A DNA stretch of 64,000 bases from Armatimonadota bacterium (GCA_036504095.1 DASXVS010000042.1:1-64000); one strand, 5' to 3'. Shown: positions 33,840 through 42,962, numbered from the stretch's first letter. The notes: generated from the sequence alone by a model not told the origin. Numbers and translations: made by a program.

Positions 33840-35126
33840 CTAACGGAAGGCCTTCATCGCCGCCGCCGGCTGATCCGCGGCGCTTGCCACTGCTACGCCG
33901 GGCGTGACGCCCCGAGCCTGGAATGACTGGCCGTTGGATGTGAATATCTTTCCGGTGGTCATCAGGAGCGACGAGCCGTCGTGCAGCACAACGACGCTGT
34001 GCTCCATGCCGTCGCCGAACGTCCTGGTACCCACCAGGGTTGCGCGTCCATTCGCCGCGAGGGACCCTGCGAGGAACTCGGCGGCGCCCAGCGTGCTGCG
34101 GTCCACCATCACGACCAGCGGCCCGGTCCAGGCGTTCGACGTCTTGTGCGCCACTAGCGCGGCCTTTCCAGTCTTGGCGCCCACCTTGCGGCTGACGCTT
34201 CCGAGGTCGCCGTCCGTGAACCGGGAGGCTACCTGGGCGGCCCGCTCCAGCGATCCGCCAACGCAGCCACGGAGGTCAAGCACGATGCGTCTGGCGCCTG
34301 ATTCCGTTGCGCGCTCCAATGCGGAATCCAGTTGCGGTCCCACGGATTTGGTGAGTCCCGAAATCCTTACCTCCGCCACGTCGGCGTCGCGGGAGACGAC
34401 CTCCACGGGGGGGATCTTCGTCGAGGCGGCCGCCACGTCCACGACTTCCAGCGACTTGCCGCCGCCACCCATGAGCGTGAGCCGCACGGACTCTCCGTCG
34501 CGGGACAGGCGCTGCATGATGTCGCGCGTGGTGAAAATGACGGCGTCATCGGTCTGGGGTAGCGTGGGCGCCGGCAGGGCCGACCTATCGGACCGCTTGA
34601 TGACCGGCAAATTCAGATGCGGGCCGTAGACCCACTGGCTGCCGATCATCACGATCGCGTCGCCGACGTGCAGACCCGCCCTGGCCGCAGGACCGCCGGG
34701 CAGCACGTTCGCGATGACGACACGGCGGCGCTCGCCCTGTTTGACGTGGGTTGCCTCGATGTTTACAACCGCGCCGATCCCGTGGAACAGCCCATCCTCC
34801 GCGTCGAGGATATCCCGCGTTTCAGCGGGGTCCAGGAACCGGCTGTTCGGATCGTCCAGTTCGTCCATCATCTGGCGCAGGGCGCCATAGGTGAGGCTCT
34901 TCTCGTCCTGGACCTTGTCCACATACGAGTCTTCGAGGCTGTCCAGGACGGCCGCGAAAGTCTGGGAAGGCGAGTGGCTCATTTCGCGCCCGGTGAGGCT
35001 GGCGAGCCATAGGGATCGGCCGGTCCGGTGGCCGCCGCTGTATTTGCGCGCGTAGACGCCCATGGCGAACGAAGCCACGGCCACCAGTGCGCACACCAGG
35101 AACAAGTTTCTGTAATGTCTCTGCAT
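33840..35126 (-). CDS. S41-like pseudoprotease
   Basis: 428 residues with an N-terminal anchor (FLVCALVAVASFAMGVYA). The fold of S41 proteases is clear: FAAVLDSLEDSYVDKV, LRQMMDELDDPNSRFLDPAE, PDZ-like GPAARAGLHVGDAIVMIG, and IVLDLRGCVGGSLERAAQVA. At the active site, however, the SASASE segment reads TLGAAE, with Gly where the catalytic Ser should be. The T-x-GKG segment reads TFGDG, with Asp for the catalytic Lys. Spacing between the two positions is unchanged. The protein is therefore probably inactive and may bind substrate or regulate the active paralogue encoded immediately downstream. Confidence 0.85.
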   Translation of the reverse strand: MQRHYRNLFLVCALVAVASFAMGVYARKYSGGHRTGRSLWLASLTGREMSHSPSQTFAAVLDSLEDSYVDKVQDEKSLTYGALRQMMDELDDPNSRFLDPAETRDILDAEDGLFHGIGAVVNIEATHVKQGERRRVVIANVLPGGPAARAGLHVGDAIVMIGSQWVYGPHLNLPVIKRSDRSALPAPTLPQTDDAVIFTTRDIMQRLSRDGESVRLTLMGGGGKSLEVVDVAAASTKIPPVEVVSRDADVAEVRISGLTKSVGPQLDSALERATESGARRIVLDLRGCVGGSLERAAQVASRFTDGDLGSVSRKVGAKTGKAALVAHKTSNAWTGPLVVMVDRSTLGAAEFLAGSLAANGRATLVGTRTFGDGMEHSVVVLHDGSSLLMTTGKIFTSNGQSFQARGVTPGVAVASAADQPAAAMKAFR

Positions 35127-35219
35127 GATTTCTAATTATACCACTTCGGGCGCTTGCGTCACCCGAGTCTTCAGGCGGATTATCTTGTCCCGCTCGTCGG
35201 CGCGCCGCTACCGTGAACC

Positions 35220-36164
35220 ATGATGTCACGCTGGATCACCATAGCGGCCCTGGCCGCGCTGCACTGCCGCGCGTTTGCCGGCGGGCCCTCTTCGAGCGCC
35301 GATTTTGCCACGAAAGTCCTTGCCTATAGCGGGGTTAACGGCGTTTCAGGCTATACGTCACACCCTGAATATGCCATCGGCCCTCCGAGCACATCCGCTT
35401 CGCCCATCGTTCCGGACAATTCGTCCGTGTTCTCCTTCGGCTGGGGCGGCTTTATCACCCTCGGTTTCGACAAGCCAATCACCAACGACCCACGCCATCC
35501 AGGCGGTTACGATTTCATCGTCTTCGGAAACGCTTTCTACGCCGGCGGCGACCCCGCGGCGCCGTATCGCGAACCGGGCTACGTTGAAGTGGGCGTCGAT
35601 CCCACCGGCCTGCACCAATACAACGTCGGCGTCAAATGGTACTGGCTCAAGGGCTCGCCCGCACCGGCGTCCGTTTCCGGGTTTCCGATTGCGCCCCCAG
35701 GTTGGACGGATACCGTCATCGGCTACGCCGACTGTACTCCCACAGACGGCAGTGGCGATCCGCTTGTTCCCTCCGACCCGTATGCGGCGTCGATTACACC
35801 GGGCTCGGCCGGCGGCGACGCGTTCAACCTTGACTGGGCGGTCGATGCCAACAACCTTCTCGCCCACCTGGATTACGCGGATTTCGTGCGGGTTACCTGC
35901 GCCGTGAACGCGCTGACCAACCTCGGTAATCCATACTCAACGGAAGTCGATGCCGTTTCGCTCGTGCGCCCCCGCGTTCCGGGTGACGTGGACTACGACA
36001 ACACCGTCACGATATCCGACGCGTGCCTCGCGCTGCGGGCCGCGCTTTCCGTCGATAGCCTCGACATCGAGCAGCAGCGCCGCGCAGATGTCACGGGACA
36101 TGATGGCCCGCCAACCGTCGCCGACGCTGCGGCCATCCTCCAGACAGCCGCCGGCATGCGCTAG
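35220..36164 (+). CDS. Secreted protein with type I dockerin-like C-terminus
   Basis: 314 residues with signal peptide WITIAALAALHCRAFA. The main domain (FATKVLAYSGVNGVSGYTS, GGFITLGFDKPITND, GGYDFIVFGNAFYAGG, PGYVEVGVD) resembles cell-surface proteins of unknown function that carry a beta-sandwich. The C-terminus has two dockerin-type segments, GDVDYDNTVTISDACLALRA and ADVTGHDGPPTVADAAAIL. The first loop has a good D-x-D-x-D spacing. The gene converges on the MFS gene, with the stops overlapping in CTAG. Confidence 0.75.
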   Translation: MMSRWITIAALAALHCRAFAGGPSSSADFATKVLAYSGVNGVSGYTSHPEYAIGPPSTSASPIVPDNSSVFSFGWGGFITLGFDKPITNDPRHPGGYDFIVFGNAFYAGGDPAAPYREPGYVEVGVDPTGLHQYNVGVKWYWLKGSPAPASVSGFPIAPPGWTDTVIGYADCTPTDGSGDPLVPSDPYAASITPGSAGGDAFNLDWAVDANNLLAHLDYADFVRVTCAVNALTNLGNPYSTEVDAVSLVRPRVPGDVDYDNTVTISDACLALRAALSVDSLDIEQQRRADVTGHDGPPTVADAAAILQTAAGMR

Positions 36165-37432
36165 GGGCTCGCGGCGCCGCCGGTGTCCGATACCACAGCC
36201 TCGTGCAGGCGTCCGAGCCTTCGCAGTTGCGGCCAGATCGCGGCGACCCCTAGAACGACCACGATCGTGCCCACGCCTCCCGCCACGACCGAGATCTGGG
36301 GAGTGAGATACTGCGCCACGAGGCCGGACTCGAAGCCGCCCAGTTGGTTTGAAGTGCCGATGAACAGCCCGTTCACCGCGGCGACGCGCCCTCGCAGTTC
36401 GTCGGGCGTTCGCAACTGCACCAGCGTCTGCCGGATCACCACGCTCACGTTGTCGAACACGCCGGTGAGAAACAGCATGCCCAGGGAGAGCAGGAACGAG
36501 CGGGAAAGGCCGAACACGATGGTCGCCGCCCCGAACCCGGAAACCGCCCAGAGGAGCGTCGTTCCGGCGCGCTGCATGGGCCGGGCGTGCGCCAGGTAGA
36601 TAGCCATGCAGAACGCCCCGGCCGACGGGGCCGCCTGCAGCCAGCCCAGACCGCCGGGACCGACTTTGAGGATGTCCTTGGCATATACCGGCAGCAGCAC
36701 CGTGGCCCCGCCCAGCAGCACAGCGAACATATCCATCGTGATCGCGGCGAGGATAATCTTCGTCCGATACACGAAGCCGGCGCCTGCTATCACGGACCGC
36801 AACGTTACCGGCTCCGTCGGCCGCTTGATGCTGCGAACGCGGATCATCGAGACCACCGCCGCGAAGGCGAGCGATGTCAGAGCCGCGGCGGCGAATACGG
36901 GGGCGGCGCCATGGAGGACCGCCAGCATCACACCGCCCATCGCGGGGCCGGCGACGGACGCGACCTGCATGCACGTGCTGTTCCACGTCACCGCGTTGGA
37001 GAAGACCTCCGCCGGGACGATCTGCGGCATCAGCGCGGCGCGGGACGGATTTCGGACCGCCATCGCGCAGCCCGCGAGAAACAGCAGGGCATAGGTGCCG
37101 ATCACGGGCCCGTGCATGACGCTCAGCGCGGCGAGGCCCAACGAACACAGCGCCGTCGCGATCTGGGACGCAATCAGCACGATGCGCCGGTCCAGGCGAT
37201 CCGCCAGATGGCCGGCGGGAAACGTCAGAAGGATGACAGGGAGGATCTGCACGAGCCCAACATATCCCAGGGCCAATTTGGAGTGGGTGCGCTCGTACAA
37301 CTCCCAGCCCACGGCCACGCTCTGAGCCTGCGCCCCGAGTATACCCAGAACGTTTCCGAGGGCGTACAGCTGGTACTCCCGCAGGCGCAGGGCGGCGTAT
37401 GGGTCGTGTGCTTCGTTCGGCAAGGAATCCAT
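36161..37432 (-). CDS. MFS transporter (EntS/MFS_3-like exporter)
   Basis: 423 residues with about 12 membrane helices. Features include LYALGNVLGILGAQAQSVAVGWELYERT at the start, HLADRLDRRIVLIASQ as the loop 2-3 motif, LAGCAMAVRNPSRAALMPQIV, and PDELRGRVAAVNGLFIGTSNQLGG. These match the MFS_3 (enterobactin exporter-like) subgroup. The substrate is unknown. Its stop (36161-36163) overlaps that of the convergent dockerin gene. Upstream, 239 bases separate it from the divergent outer-membrane gene. Confidence 0.85.
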   Translation of the reverse strand: MDSLPNEAHDPYAALRLREYQLYALGNVLGILGAQAQSVAVGWELYERTHSKLALGYVGLVQILPVILLTFPAGHLADRLDRRIVLIASQIATALCSLGLAALSVMHGPVIGTYALLFLAGCAMAVRNPSRAALMPQIVPAEVFSNAVTWNSTCMQVASVAGPAMGGVMLAVLHGAAPVFAAAALTSLAFAAVVSMIRVRSIKRPTEPVTLRSVIAGAGFVYRTKIILAAITMDMFAVLLGGATVLLPVYAKDILKVGPGGLGWLQAAPSAGAFCMAIYLAHARPMQRAGTTLLWAVSGFGAATIVFGLSRSFLLSLGMLFLTGVFDNVSVVIRQTLVQLRTPDELRGRVAAVNGLFIGTSNQLGGFESGLVAQYLTPQISVVAGGVGTIVVVLGVAAIWPQLRRLGRLHEAVVSDTGGAASP

Positions 37433-37671
37433 CCTGTCGGGGCGGGAGCGATAGAACGGGGCCTGCGAGCGTGGCCATCGCAGCTCTTTTGCCGCCGCCG
37501 CCGCAAAAATCTGCCATTTTGCCCCGTACGGTATTATAATCGGTTACGCGGGACCTTACTGTCGGAGGGCGTCCATCGCCCGCTGCGCCAGCGTGGAAAC
37601 ACCGGATACTCGCGGCGCGTGTGACGGTGGGTCTCAGCAACACCATTGTCCGGATGTGTATGGAGGATACG
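37433..37671. promoter_or_regulatory. Divergent promoter region of MFS and outer-membrane genes
   Basis: No gene is supported. A TATTATAAT box at about 37532-37540 could be a -10 element for the rightward gene. TGGAGG at 37660-37665 is its ribosome binding site. No clear operator was found. Confidence 0.35.
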
Positions 37672-38268
37672 ATGATGCGGATAACCCACGCCCTCGCCCT
37701 GTTTGCGGCAGTGTCTGCGTTGACGACCGTTTCGGCGAACGCTCAGTCGCCGTCCCTCTCCGACCAGATCACCGTCAAAGGCGGCATCTTCACCCCCGCC
37801 AAGGGTCCCGTTAAGGACGTTGACAAGAACTGGTGGATTGGCGGAGCCGAATACGCCTTCGGCAACCCCGACGCCCAGGCCGTGAACAGCCTGGAAGTGT
37901 TGTACAGCAGCAAGAGCGGCACCGTCACCCCGTCCGGTTCTGCCGGCATCGAAAGCAAGTACAAAGTGCTCTCGTTCGCGCTGAACCACAAGATTCGACG
38001 GGTTGCGAAGGACACCGTACCGCTCGGCAACATCCTGTTCTACGGGGGCGGCATCGGCCTTGACTACGTTGACGTGAAGATAGCGGACCCCAACACGGGC
38101 GGCGAAGGCAACATCAGCAAGAAGAAGACCGTTGGCGGCGCCAACCTCTTCATCGGCTATGATATCGCGGCCAATTTCCAGATCGAAGCCAAGTACCAGT
38201 TCGCGTTGGGGAAGGTGGCGGACCGCGACGTCAGCGGCCCCCAGTTCCTTCTCGGCTTCAAGTTCTAA
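37672..38268 (+). CDS. Small outer-membrane beta-barrel protein
   Basis: About 198 residues from the ATG at 37672, selected because GGAGG precedes it and the signal peptide ITHALALFAAVSALTTVSANA follows. Alternating hydrophobic strands run through VNSLEVLYSSKSGTV, YKVLSFALNHKI, ILFYGGGIGLDYVDVKI and FIGYDIAANFQIEAKYQF. The last residues (QFLLGFKF) end in Phe, the usual barrel-assembly signal. It resembles OmpW/OmpA-type 8-stranded barrels. Its presence points to a diderm cell. A strong terminator follows. Confidence 0.75.
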   Translation: MMRITHALALFAAVSALTTVSANAQSPSLSDQITVKGGIFTPAKGPVKDVDKNWWIGGAEYAFGNPDAQAVNSLEVLYSSKSGTVTPSGSAGIESKYKVLSFALNHKIRRVAKDTVPLGNILFYGGGIGLDYVDVKIADPNTGGEGNISKKKTVGGANLFIGYDIAANFQIEAKYQFALGKVADRDVSGPQFLLGFKF

Positions 38269-38298
38269 GCCCCCGAAGCGGCATCCTGCATTCGGCAC

Positions 38299-38340
38299 GC
38301 GGCATCCAGGCTCCGGCCCGGATGCCGCATGCCATTTTTT
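38299..38340 (+). terminator. Rho-independent terminator of the outer-membrane gene
   Basis: GCGGCATCC (38299-38307) pairs with GGATGCCGC (38320-38328), followed by ATGCCATTTTTT to 38340. It lies 31 bases past the stop. The stem uses the dispersed GCATCC repeat type. Confidence 0.8.
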
Positions 38341-38493
38341 GTACCGCCGACCCCGTGACGCGACCCGCCCAGGCTAAGCCCTCAGCCCCTGTCACTCGGC
38401 CCATCCCTCCCGCTAAACGCGGTCCGACCATGTGGAATAACAATTCAAGGCTGCCCGTTTGCAGCCGATGTGGCGGCCACGGAGGTCTGGGTC

Positions 38494-39711
38494 ATGCGGG
38501 TGCTGAACATAGGGCTGGGTGCGCGGACGGCGCAATCGAACGCAACCGGCCATGCGGCGGAGTGGACGCGTGAGATCTCGCGCCTCGTAGGGGAATACGT
38601 GTCAGTCACCGAGGGGGACGGTGAGGATGCAACGCCGGTCCGGTTGGCGGATAACGCAACGGCGTATACTTTACGCTGCCATCCTCTGGCCTATCCGTTT
38701 GCGGCGGCCGCGTTCGCGGAGCGCCTGCATCGCCGGGAGCCGTTCGACCTCTGCACCGCGGAAGACCCGGTCCGGTCCGGCCTGGCCGGCGCCCTGTTTT
38801 CCCGGCGAACCGGGGTACCGCTGAACGTGGAAAACCCAGCCTTCCACGTCCATGACCCGGCAGGGCCGCATGCGCGCGCTTGCCAACCCATTTACTACCG
38901 GATTGGGCTCCGGGTACTCAGACAGGCGGACAGCATCCGCAATTACAGTCCCGACCAGGATGCGGCGCTCATTCAATTGGGCATTCCGCGCGATCGCATC
39001 GACTGCATTCCGCACCCTTTCCCGGAAGTCGCTGCGACTGACCGCGCTGCCTGCCGTAAACGACTCAACCTCGGCGCGAACGACCGGATGGTCCTCCGCG
39101 CCGGCCGCATGGTACCGTACGAGAACGTCGGCGCGTTGCTGGGTGCTTTCGCCATAATGCGGCGAAACTGCGCGGCGCGCCTGTTCCTGGTGGGTGACGG
39201 CCCGTGCCGCCGCGGGTGGGAGGCGCGCGCCCGCGATCTTGGATTAGCCGACGCCGTCACGTGGGCCGGAGCCGTGCCGGAGGGCGACATGCCCGGCTAC
39301 TACGCCGCCGCGGATGTATTCGTGGCGCCGGCCATCCAGGAGACCGGCCCGCGGACCGTACTTGAAGCGCTCGCCGCCAATTGCCCCGTCATCGTCACGC
39401 CCCGGATGGGCGTCGTCCGCTACGGAATATGCGAGCATGAGCGCACCGCCTTTGTGGTTCCGCACGACGACGTGTCCGCCATGGCTTCCGCCATGCGGCA
39501 GATGTTGGAGGATACGGAGCAGGCGCGCGCGATGGCCGCTTTGGGTCGGGAACGCGCGCTCGACCGGTGCGCCCTCGGCCGGGTCGCCAGGGAGGTTGCC
39601 AGCGTGTTCCGGGAGACCGTCCAGCGCGTCGATTTGGAGGCGTCCGTCCGCGGTGTCGATTCCGCTCTCGTATCCGCCGGCCGAACGCCGGAATTGAGGC
39701 TTGAGGTCTGA
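38494..39711 (+). CDS. GT4-family glycosyltransferase
   Basis: About 405 residues from the ATG at 38494, supported by GGAGG eight bases upstream. GT-B fold: MRVLNIGLGARTAQSNATGHA at the N-terminus, FDLCTAEDPVRSGLAGALF, then the C-terminal domain with VLRAGRMVPYENVGALLGAF, RLFLVGDGPCRRGWEARA and VAPAIQETGPRTVLEALAA. The E-x7-E site, here ETGPRTVLE, is intact. It probably adds a sugar to a surface glycan or exopolysaccharide. No other biosynthesis genes are adjacent. Intergenic 38341-38493 shows no gene. Confidence 0.85.
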   Translation: MRVLNIGLGARTAQSNATGHAAEWTREISRLVGEYVSVTEGDGEDATPVRLADNATAYTLRCHPLAYPFAAAAFAERLHRREPFDLCTAEDPVRSGLAGALFSRRTGVPLNVENPAFHVHDPAGPHARACQPIYYRIGLRVLRQADSIRNYSPDQDAALIQLGIPRDRIDCIPHPFPEVAATDRAACRKRLNLGANDRMVLRAGRMVPYENVGALLGAFAIMRRNCAARLFLVGDGPCRRGWEARARDLGLADAVTWAGAVPEGDMPGYYAAADVFVAPAIQETGPRTVLEALAANCPVIVTPRMGVVRYGICEHERTAFVVPHDDVSAMASAMRQMLEDTEQARAMAALGRERALDRCALGRVAREVASVFRETVQRVDLEASVRGVDSALVSAGRTPELRLEV

Positions 39712-39728
39712 GGGAGACTGGGCCTAGA

Positions 39729-39983
39729 TTAGCCCAACCTAGCCCGCCCTCGTAGCACGCTTCCATCACCGCCCCGTGGATCCGTCGTGGTCACCGGGTC
39801 GCCGCCCACGTAGCCGTAGAGGTTGATGCCGCCGGCGTATCCGATGGGATCACGGGTTACGAACCGGCCCGCGGCTGGGTCGTAGTAGCGGTGCGTCATC
39901 AGCACGAGGCCCGTCCCGGCGTCTGTGTAGGCGCCCCACTGACCCTGGTAGCCGAAAACCTCGCTGGTGGCCGAACCGCTCAC
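39729..39983 (-). CDS. RHS cassette 10: terminal core fragment with minimal tip
   Basis: 84 residues: GYQGQWGAYTDAGTGLVLMT then HRYYDPAAGRFVTRDPIGYA and GGDPVTTTDPRG, ending after only 12 more residues (GDGSVLRGRARLG). No toxin domain and no immunity gene follow, so this is either the end of the original RHS gene or a cassette that lost its tip. It differs slightly from the other cores (RFV for RWL). Confidence 0.65.
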   Translation of the reverse strand: MSGSATSEVFGYQGQWGAYTDAGTGLVLMTHRYYDPAAGRFVTRDPIGYAGGINLYGYVGGDPVTTTDPRGGDGSVLRGRARLG

Positions 39984-40049
39984 TCGCCTTGATCCAACTG
40001 CTGTATTCCCAATTTTCCGCCCACACGCCGGAATACAGAGAGGCGAACG

Positions 40050-40517
40050 CTACTCTATATCATCAAGCGGGCGGAGCGCTAGTTTGGTCTTCCAGAACGT
40101 ATAAGCTGAGTTGATCTCGTCTTCAGACAGTGAGAAGCCGGGCAATCTCCTCGCCATTTCCAACCAAGCTAAGATAGCGACAACTTGTCGCCTGTCGAAC
40201 AGCTCGAGCCTCTCCAACGTCCTGCTTTGTATTGAAGGATCGTCACCCCAAGGCTGTATGCTCCAGAGCACCTCGTCGCCCCCTGCGTTATCGACCGGGT
40301 CCGGTGTGTGGTAGGTCACCAAGTCCTTGAGTATCCAAGGTAGAGTGAATTGGTACTCATCATCCGACATGTCCCAAATATGGAAGCGCATTTCAGCCAA
40401 GTAGTCGTGATTGTGCACATGCTGTTCGAGACTCTTGTGCGAGGGTGCTACGATATCAAATGCACTGTCCAGAATTTGCCAGACCTTTTCCCACCCGGGT
40501 GGAATGTCTTCAGACAT
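40050..40517 (-). CDS. RHS cassette 9: candidate immunity protein (DUF6714-like)
   Basis: 155 residues, acidic, soluble. DEYQFTLPWILKDLVTYHTP and LELFDRRQVVAILAWLEMAR resemble the DUF6714 pattern of a yYLPayl segment and a C-terminal FtpeQ-like helix. It directly follows the tip at 40573-40992, the position expected of an immunity gene. Neither the pairing nor the family was tested. Confidence 0.5.
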   Translation of the reverse strand: MSEDIPPGWEKVWQILDSAFDIVAPSHKSLEQHVHNHDYLAEMRFHIWDMSDDEYQFTLPWILKDLVTYHTPDPVDNAGGDEVLWSIQPWGDDPSIQSRTLERLELFDRRQVVAILAWLEMARRLPGFSLSEDEINSAYTFWKTKLALRPLDDIE

Positions 40518-40572
40518 TGATTACCCTTTCGATATGAAGGTACGAGTAAAAGCCCTTTCGGAAATAGCTCAT

Positions 40573-40992
40573 TTAGTGCGCACCCTGAGGCGCCAGCACG
40601 CGCGCAGCTCCAGCTGCCGCGGCCTCCCATGCGGCGAGCGAGGCATCCGCAGCGCGCATCAACGCGCCGCCCCCAACTAGTATCAGCATCTTACCCGAGT
40701 CATCATGGATCGCCTCATTGGGGTCTGGCAGTTCCCACTTCTTAGCCACCCACTTCTGTGCCTCTTTACATGGTGCAGGAGGCTGTCCCTTACAACGTGC
40801 ATAATAGGTGGCAAGATTCGCTATTAGCGCCGCACGCAGGCCGACTAGCTCCAGATAATGGGACCAAGGTTTGGTGATCCTTATCACACCGTTAACGCGG
40901 TATTCCTGCCCGCCGAAATAGTCGGCCTTTGGGTCGTATTTGGCATCCTTTGTTTCCAGCTTGGCGATCAGTCGATAGATCTTGGCCAGCAA
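40573..40992 (-). CDS. RHS cassette 9: C-terminal tip, separated from its core by a stop
   Basis: About 139 residues (LLAKIYRLIAKLETKDAKYD then YFGGQEYRVNGVIRITKPWS, ARCKGQPPAPCKEAQKWVA). It is in frame with the RHS core upstream, but a TAA at 41017-41019 lies between core and tip, after GLAAQS. Unless the stop is bypassed, the tip cannot be made as an RHS fusion. The toxin type is not recognised. Confidence 0.55.
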   Translation of the reverse strand: MLAKIYRLIAKLETKDAKYDPKADYFGGQEYRVNGVIRITKPWSHYLELVGLRAALIANLATYYARCKGQPPAPCKEAQKWVAKKWELPDPNEAIHDDSGKMLILVGGGALMRAADASLAAWEAAAAGAARVLAPQGAH

Positions 40993-41016
40993 GTCCCCAC
41001 ACTCACCGCTCGACAG

Positions 41017-41190
41017 TTATGACTGCGCCGCCAGTCCCCACGAATCGCTTCCGTTCACCGGGTCCCCGCCCACGTAGCCGTACAGGTTCACCCCGCCGTT
41101 ATAGCCGATGGGATCACGCGTCAGCCAGCGGCCGGTGGCGGGATCGTAGTAGCGGTGGCCGCAGAGCACCAGGCCGGTTTCCTAGGGTCT
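41017..41190 (-). pseudogene. RHS cassette 9: core fragment ending in TAA
   Basis: Frame reads ETGLVLCGHRYYDPATGRWL then TRDPIGYNGGVNLYGYVGG, DPVNGSDSWGLAAQS and TAA. Upstream a TAG stands immediately before the core, so there is no start codon. Bases 41191-41296 show no gene. Confidence 0.7.
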
Positions 41191-41296
41191 TGTGGTAAAC
41201 CGCCTGGATACTACAGAGGTTGAGACTCCCTTGGAACGGGCTTATGCTAGATTGGCATTTTATAGCCCTATGCACAAAATGCAGCCTCTTCAAGAT

Positions 41297-42151
41297 TCAT
41301 TCGATCGCATCCGGATTGGGCGGTGACGCCAGAGTTTGCTGGAGCGCGATGATGAGCTCTTTTTCAAGGGGTATTTCGTCCCCGTCAATCTGATCCAAGA
41401 GGTATACCTTGTCATCGGGATTATCTTGACGATAACCCAAAGCGTAACGAGAAATGTCATCCTCCGCTACGATAAGGTATAGGCCGTCTGGTTGAACGAC
41501 GCTTCGTACCCGTGTACCGAAAAACCTCCATTGGCCGCAACGAAAGCCATTGGTCTCGCGAAGGAGAGCAGAATAGTCAGCAGGAATCGGGCGCGTAAAA
41601 CGTGCAGAGAGCTCATCGAAGTCACTTTCAGAGGCCGGTCCGGCTATTCCCGTTGGAGGTAGTGCAAACCCAAGCTGGGACAGATCCGAACTCGGGGGCA
41701 CGGGTGTTGTACTCCTGTCGATCGATTCTGCACGGATTTGTGACATGTCGACAAGAACAGATGCTGTACAGGTGATGGCCGCTCCCCTCAGTCGACTTGG
41801 TGACCTTGAGAACTCAAGTGAGGAGATTCGACCATTTGCCGCAACAACATCACATCGCAAAGGTGGAACGCCTGGTGATTTTACCTGCACGCGAGCAAAT
41901 GCGACCTCACTTCGTTGATCAAAGAACAGAGGAAGATGCTCACGTGAGGTTCGCGTGAAGCCCATAATGACCATTCTATCCTTCGCGCTGCGACTCAAAG
42001 TGTCGATTAGGAGGACTTGGGACTCCAGAATGGAGCCAGCCGTGCCCATCGACGATCTTGCGGCATTCAGGACGCTCGTTTCATAATCTCTCAACGATGC
42101 GCTGCCGAACCGTACCTTCCGCCAAAGTCGGTCAACAAATTCATTCAGCAT
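41297..42151 (-). CDS. RHS cassette 8: SUKH (SMI1/KNR4)-like immunity protein
   Basis: 284 residues. The C-terminal 120 residues follow the SUKH pattern: SESDFDELSARFTRPIPADY, SALLRETNGFRCGQWRFFG, and YLIVAEDDISRYALGYRQDN. SUKH proteins are a large immunity superfamily for polymorphic toxins. The N-terminal half is of unknown type. The gene lies 16 bases after the tip at 42168. Confidence 0.75.
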   Translation of the reverse strand: MLNEFVDRLWRKVRFGSASLRDYETSVLNAARSSMGTAGSILESQVLLIDTLSRSAKDRMVIMGFTRTSREHLPLFFDQRSEVAFARVQVKSPGVPPLRCDVVAANGRISSLEFSRSPSRLRGAAITCTASVLVDMSQIRAESIDRSTTPVPPSSDLSQLGFALPPTGIAGPASESDFDELSARFTRPIPADYSALLRETNGFRCGQWRFFGTRVRSVVQPDGLYLIVAEDDISRYALGYRQDNPDDKVYLLDQIDGDEIPLEKELIIALQQTLASPPNPDAIE

Positions 42152-42167
42152 GGATTACTGGCTCTGA

Positions 42168-42722
42168 TCATCGGTTTGCCACATTTTCAGCACCACCCCA
42201 CCCTGCTCCAGCCGCACTCCCGTATATCAGGCGCGGTACTCTATCGATCTGCTGCAGGATTGGATGCCATTTGCTTCCCAGCTCACGGCAACCCTTCGGG
42301 TACCTATACGCGTCGTGTAGGAAGTGCCTAGCAGGTGTTACGAAGTTGCCGTTCAGTTTTGATCTCCCGAGGCCCTTTACGCATCGTGGTGCCCGCGCTA
42401 GAATCTTCTTCACAATGCGATTCGGTACCCAATGTGAGAACTCCTTACACGCCTGCTTGGCGCCGGCCGCTTTGAGCCCACCCGCTACCCCAAAGGCAGC
42501 CGAGTGAACGAAGCCTGTGGCCTCGCCTCCTCGGTACCACCCGGAGTCGGTGTTCACAGCCTCGTTCGCGTCCCCAACACCCAGCACCTCCCCAACGTAC
42601 TTTCTAGCGATCTTTGTACCGCCCAGGGTCAACGTGTCGCCCCAACCTGCGATGAAATTGGCAGCGTTGTCCAGCCCATCTAGCCCGCTTGGGTCGCTCC
42701 AGTTCACCGGGTTCCCGCCCAC
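42168..42722 (-). CDS. RHS cassette 8: core end and tip
   Basis: The frame is open to 42884 and upstream encodes QAQWGAYTNYYTDQETGYIL and the standard core, but has no start codon after the TGA at 42885-42887. A GTG at 42722 allows a shorter product. The tip has DNAANFIAGWGDTLTLGGTK then GEVLGVGDANEAVNTDSGWYRGG, a common RHS pre-toxin region. The basic end FSHWVPNRIVKKILARAPRC may be a nuclease-type toxin. Identity is not certain. Confidence 0.6.
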   Translation of the reverse strand: MGGNPVNWSDPSGLDGLDNAANFIAGWGDTLTLGGTKIARKYVGEVLGVGDANEAVNTDSGWYRGGEATGFVHSAAFGVAGGLKAAGAKQACKEFSHWVPNRIVKKILARAPRCVKGLGRSKLNGNFVTPARHFLHDAYRYPKGCRELGSKWHPILQQIDRVPRLIYGSAAGAGWGGAENVANR

Positions 42723-42962
42723 GTAGCCATACAGGTTGATACCGCCGGCGTAACCGATAGGGTCCCGCGTCAGCCACCGACCCGTAGCGGGATCGTAGTA
42801 GCGGTGACCGCAGAGGATGTAGCCCGTTTCCTGGTCGGTGTAGTAGTTCGTGTAAGCGCCCCACTGAGCCTGGTAGCTACCCGATCACTGGGCCGGCGTG
42901 CCTACGGTGTGAAACAAGCGACCAAACAGGCTGTATACTTGCCCTCAGGCATCTGATGACAA

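Noticed and set aside
35937-37646. Minus-strand frame of 569 codons overlapping the MFS gene
   Set aside because: Different frame of the MFS gene with Arg/Gly-rich composition typical of a shadow.
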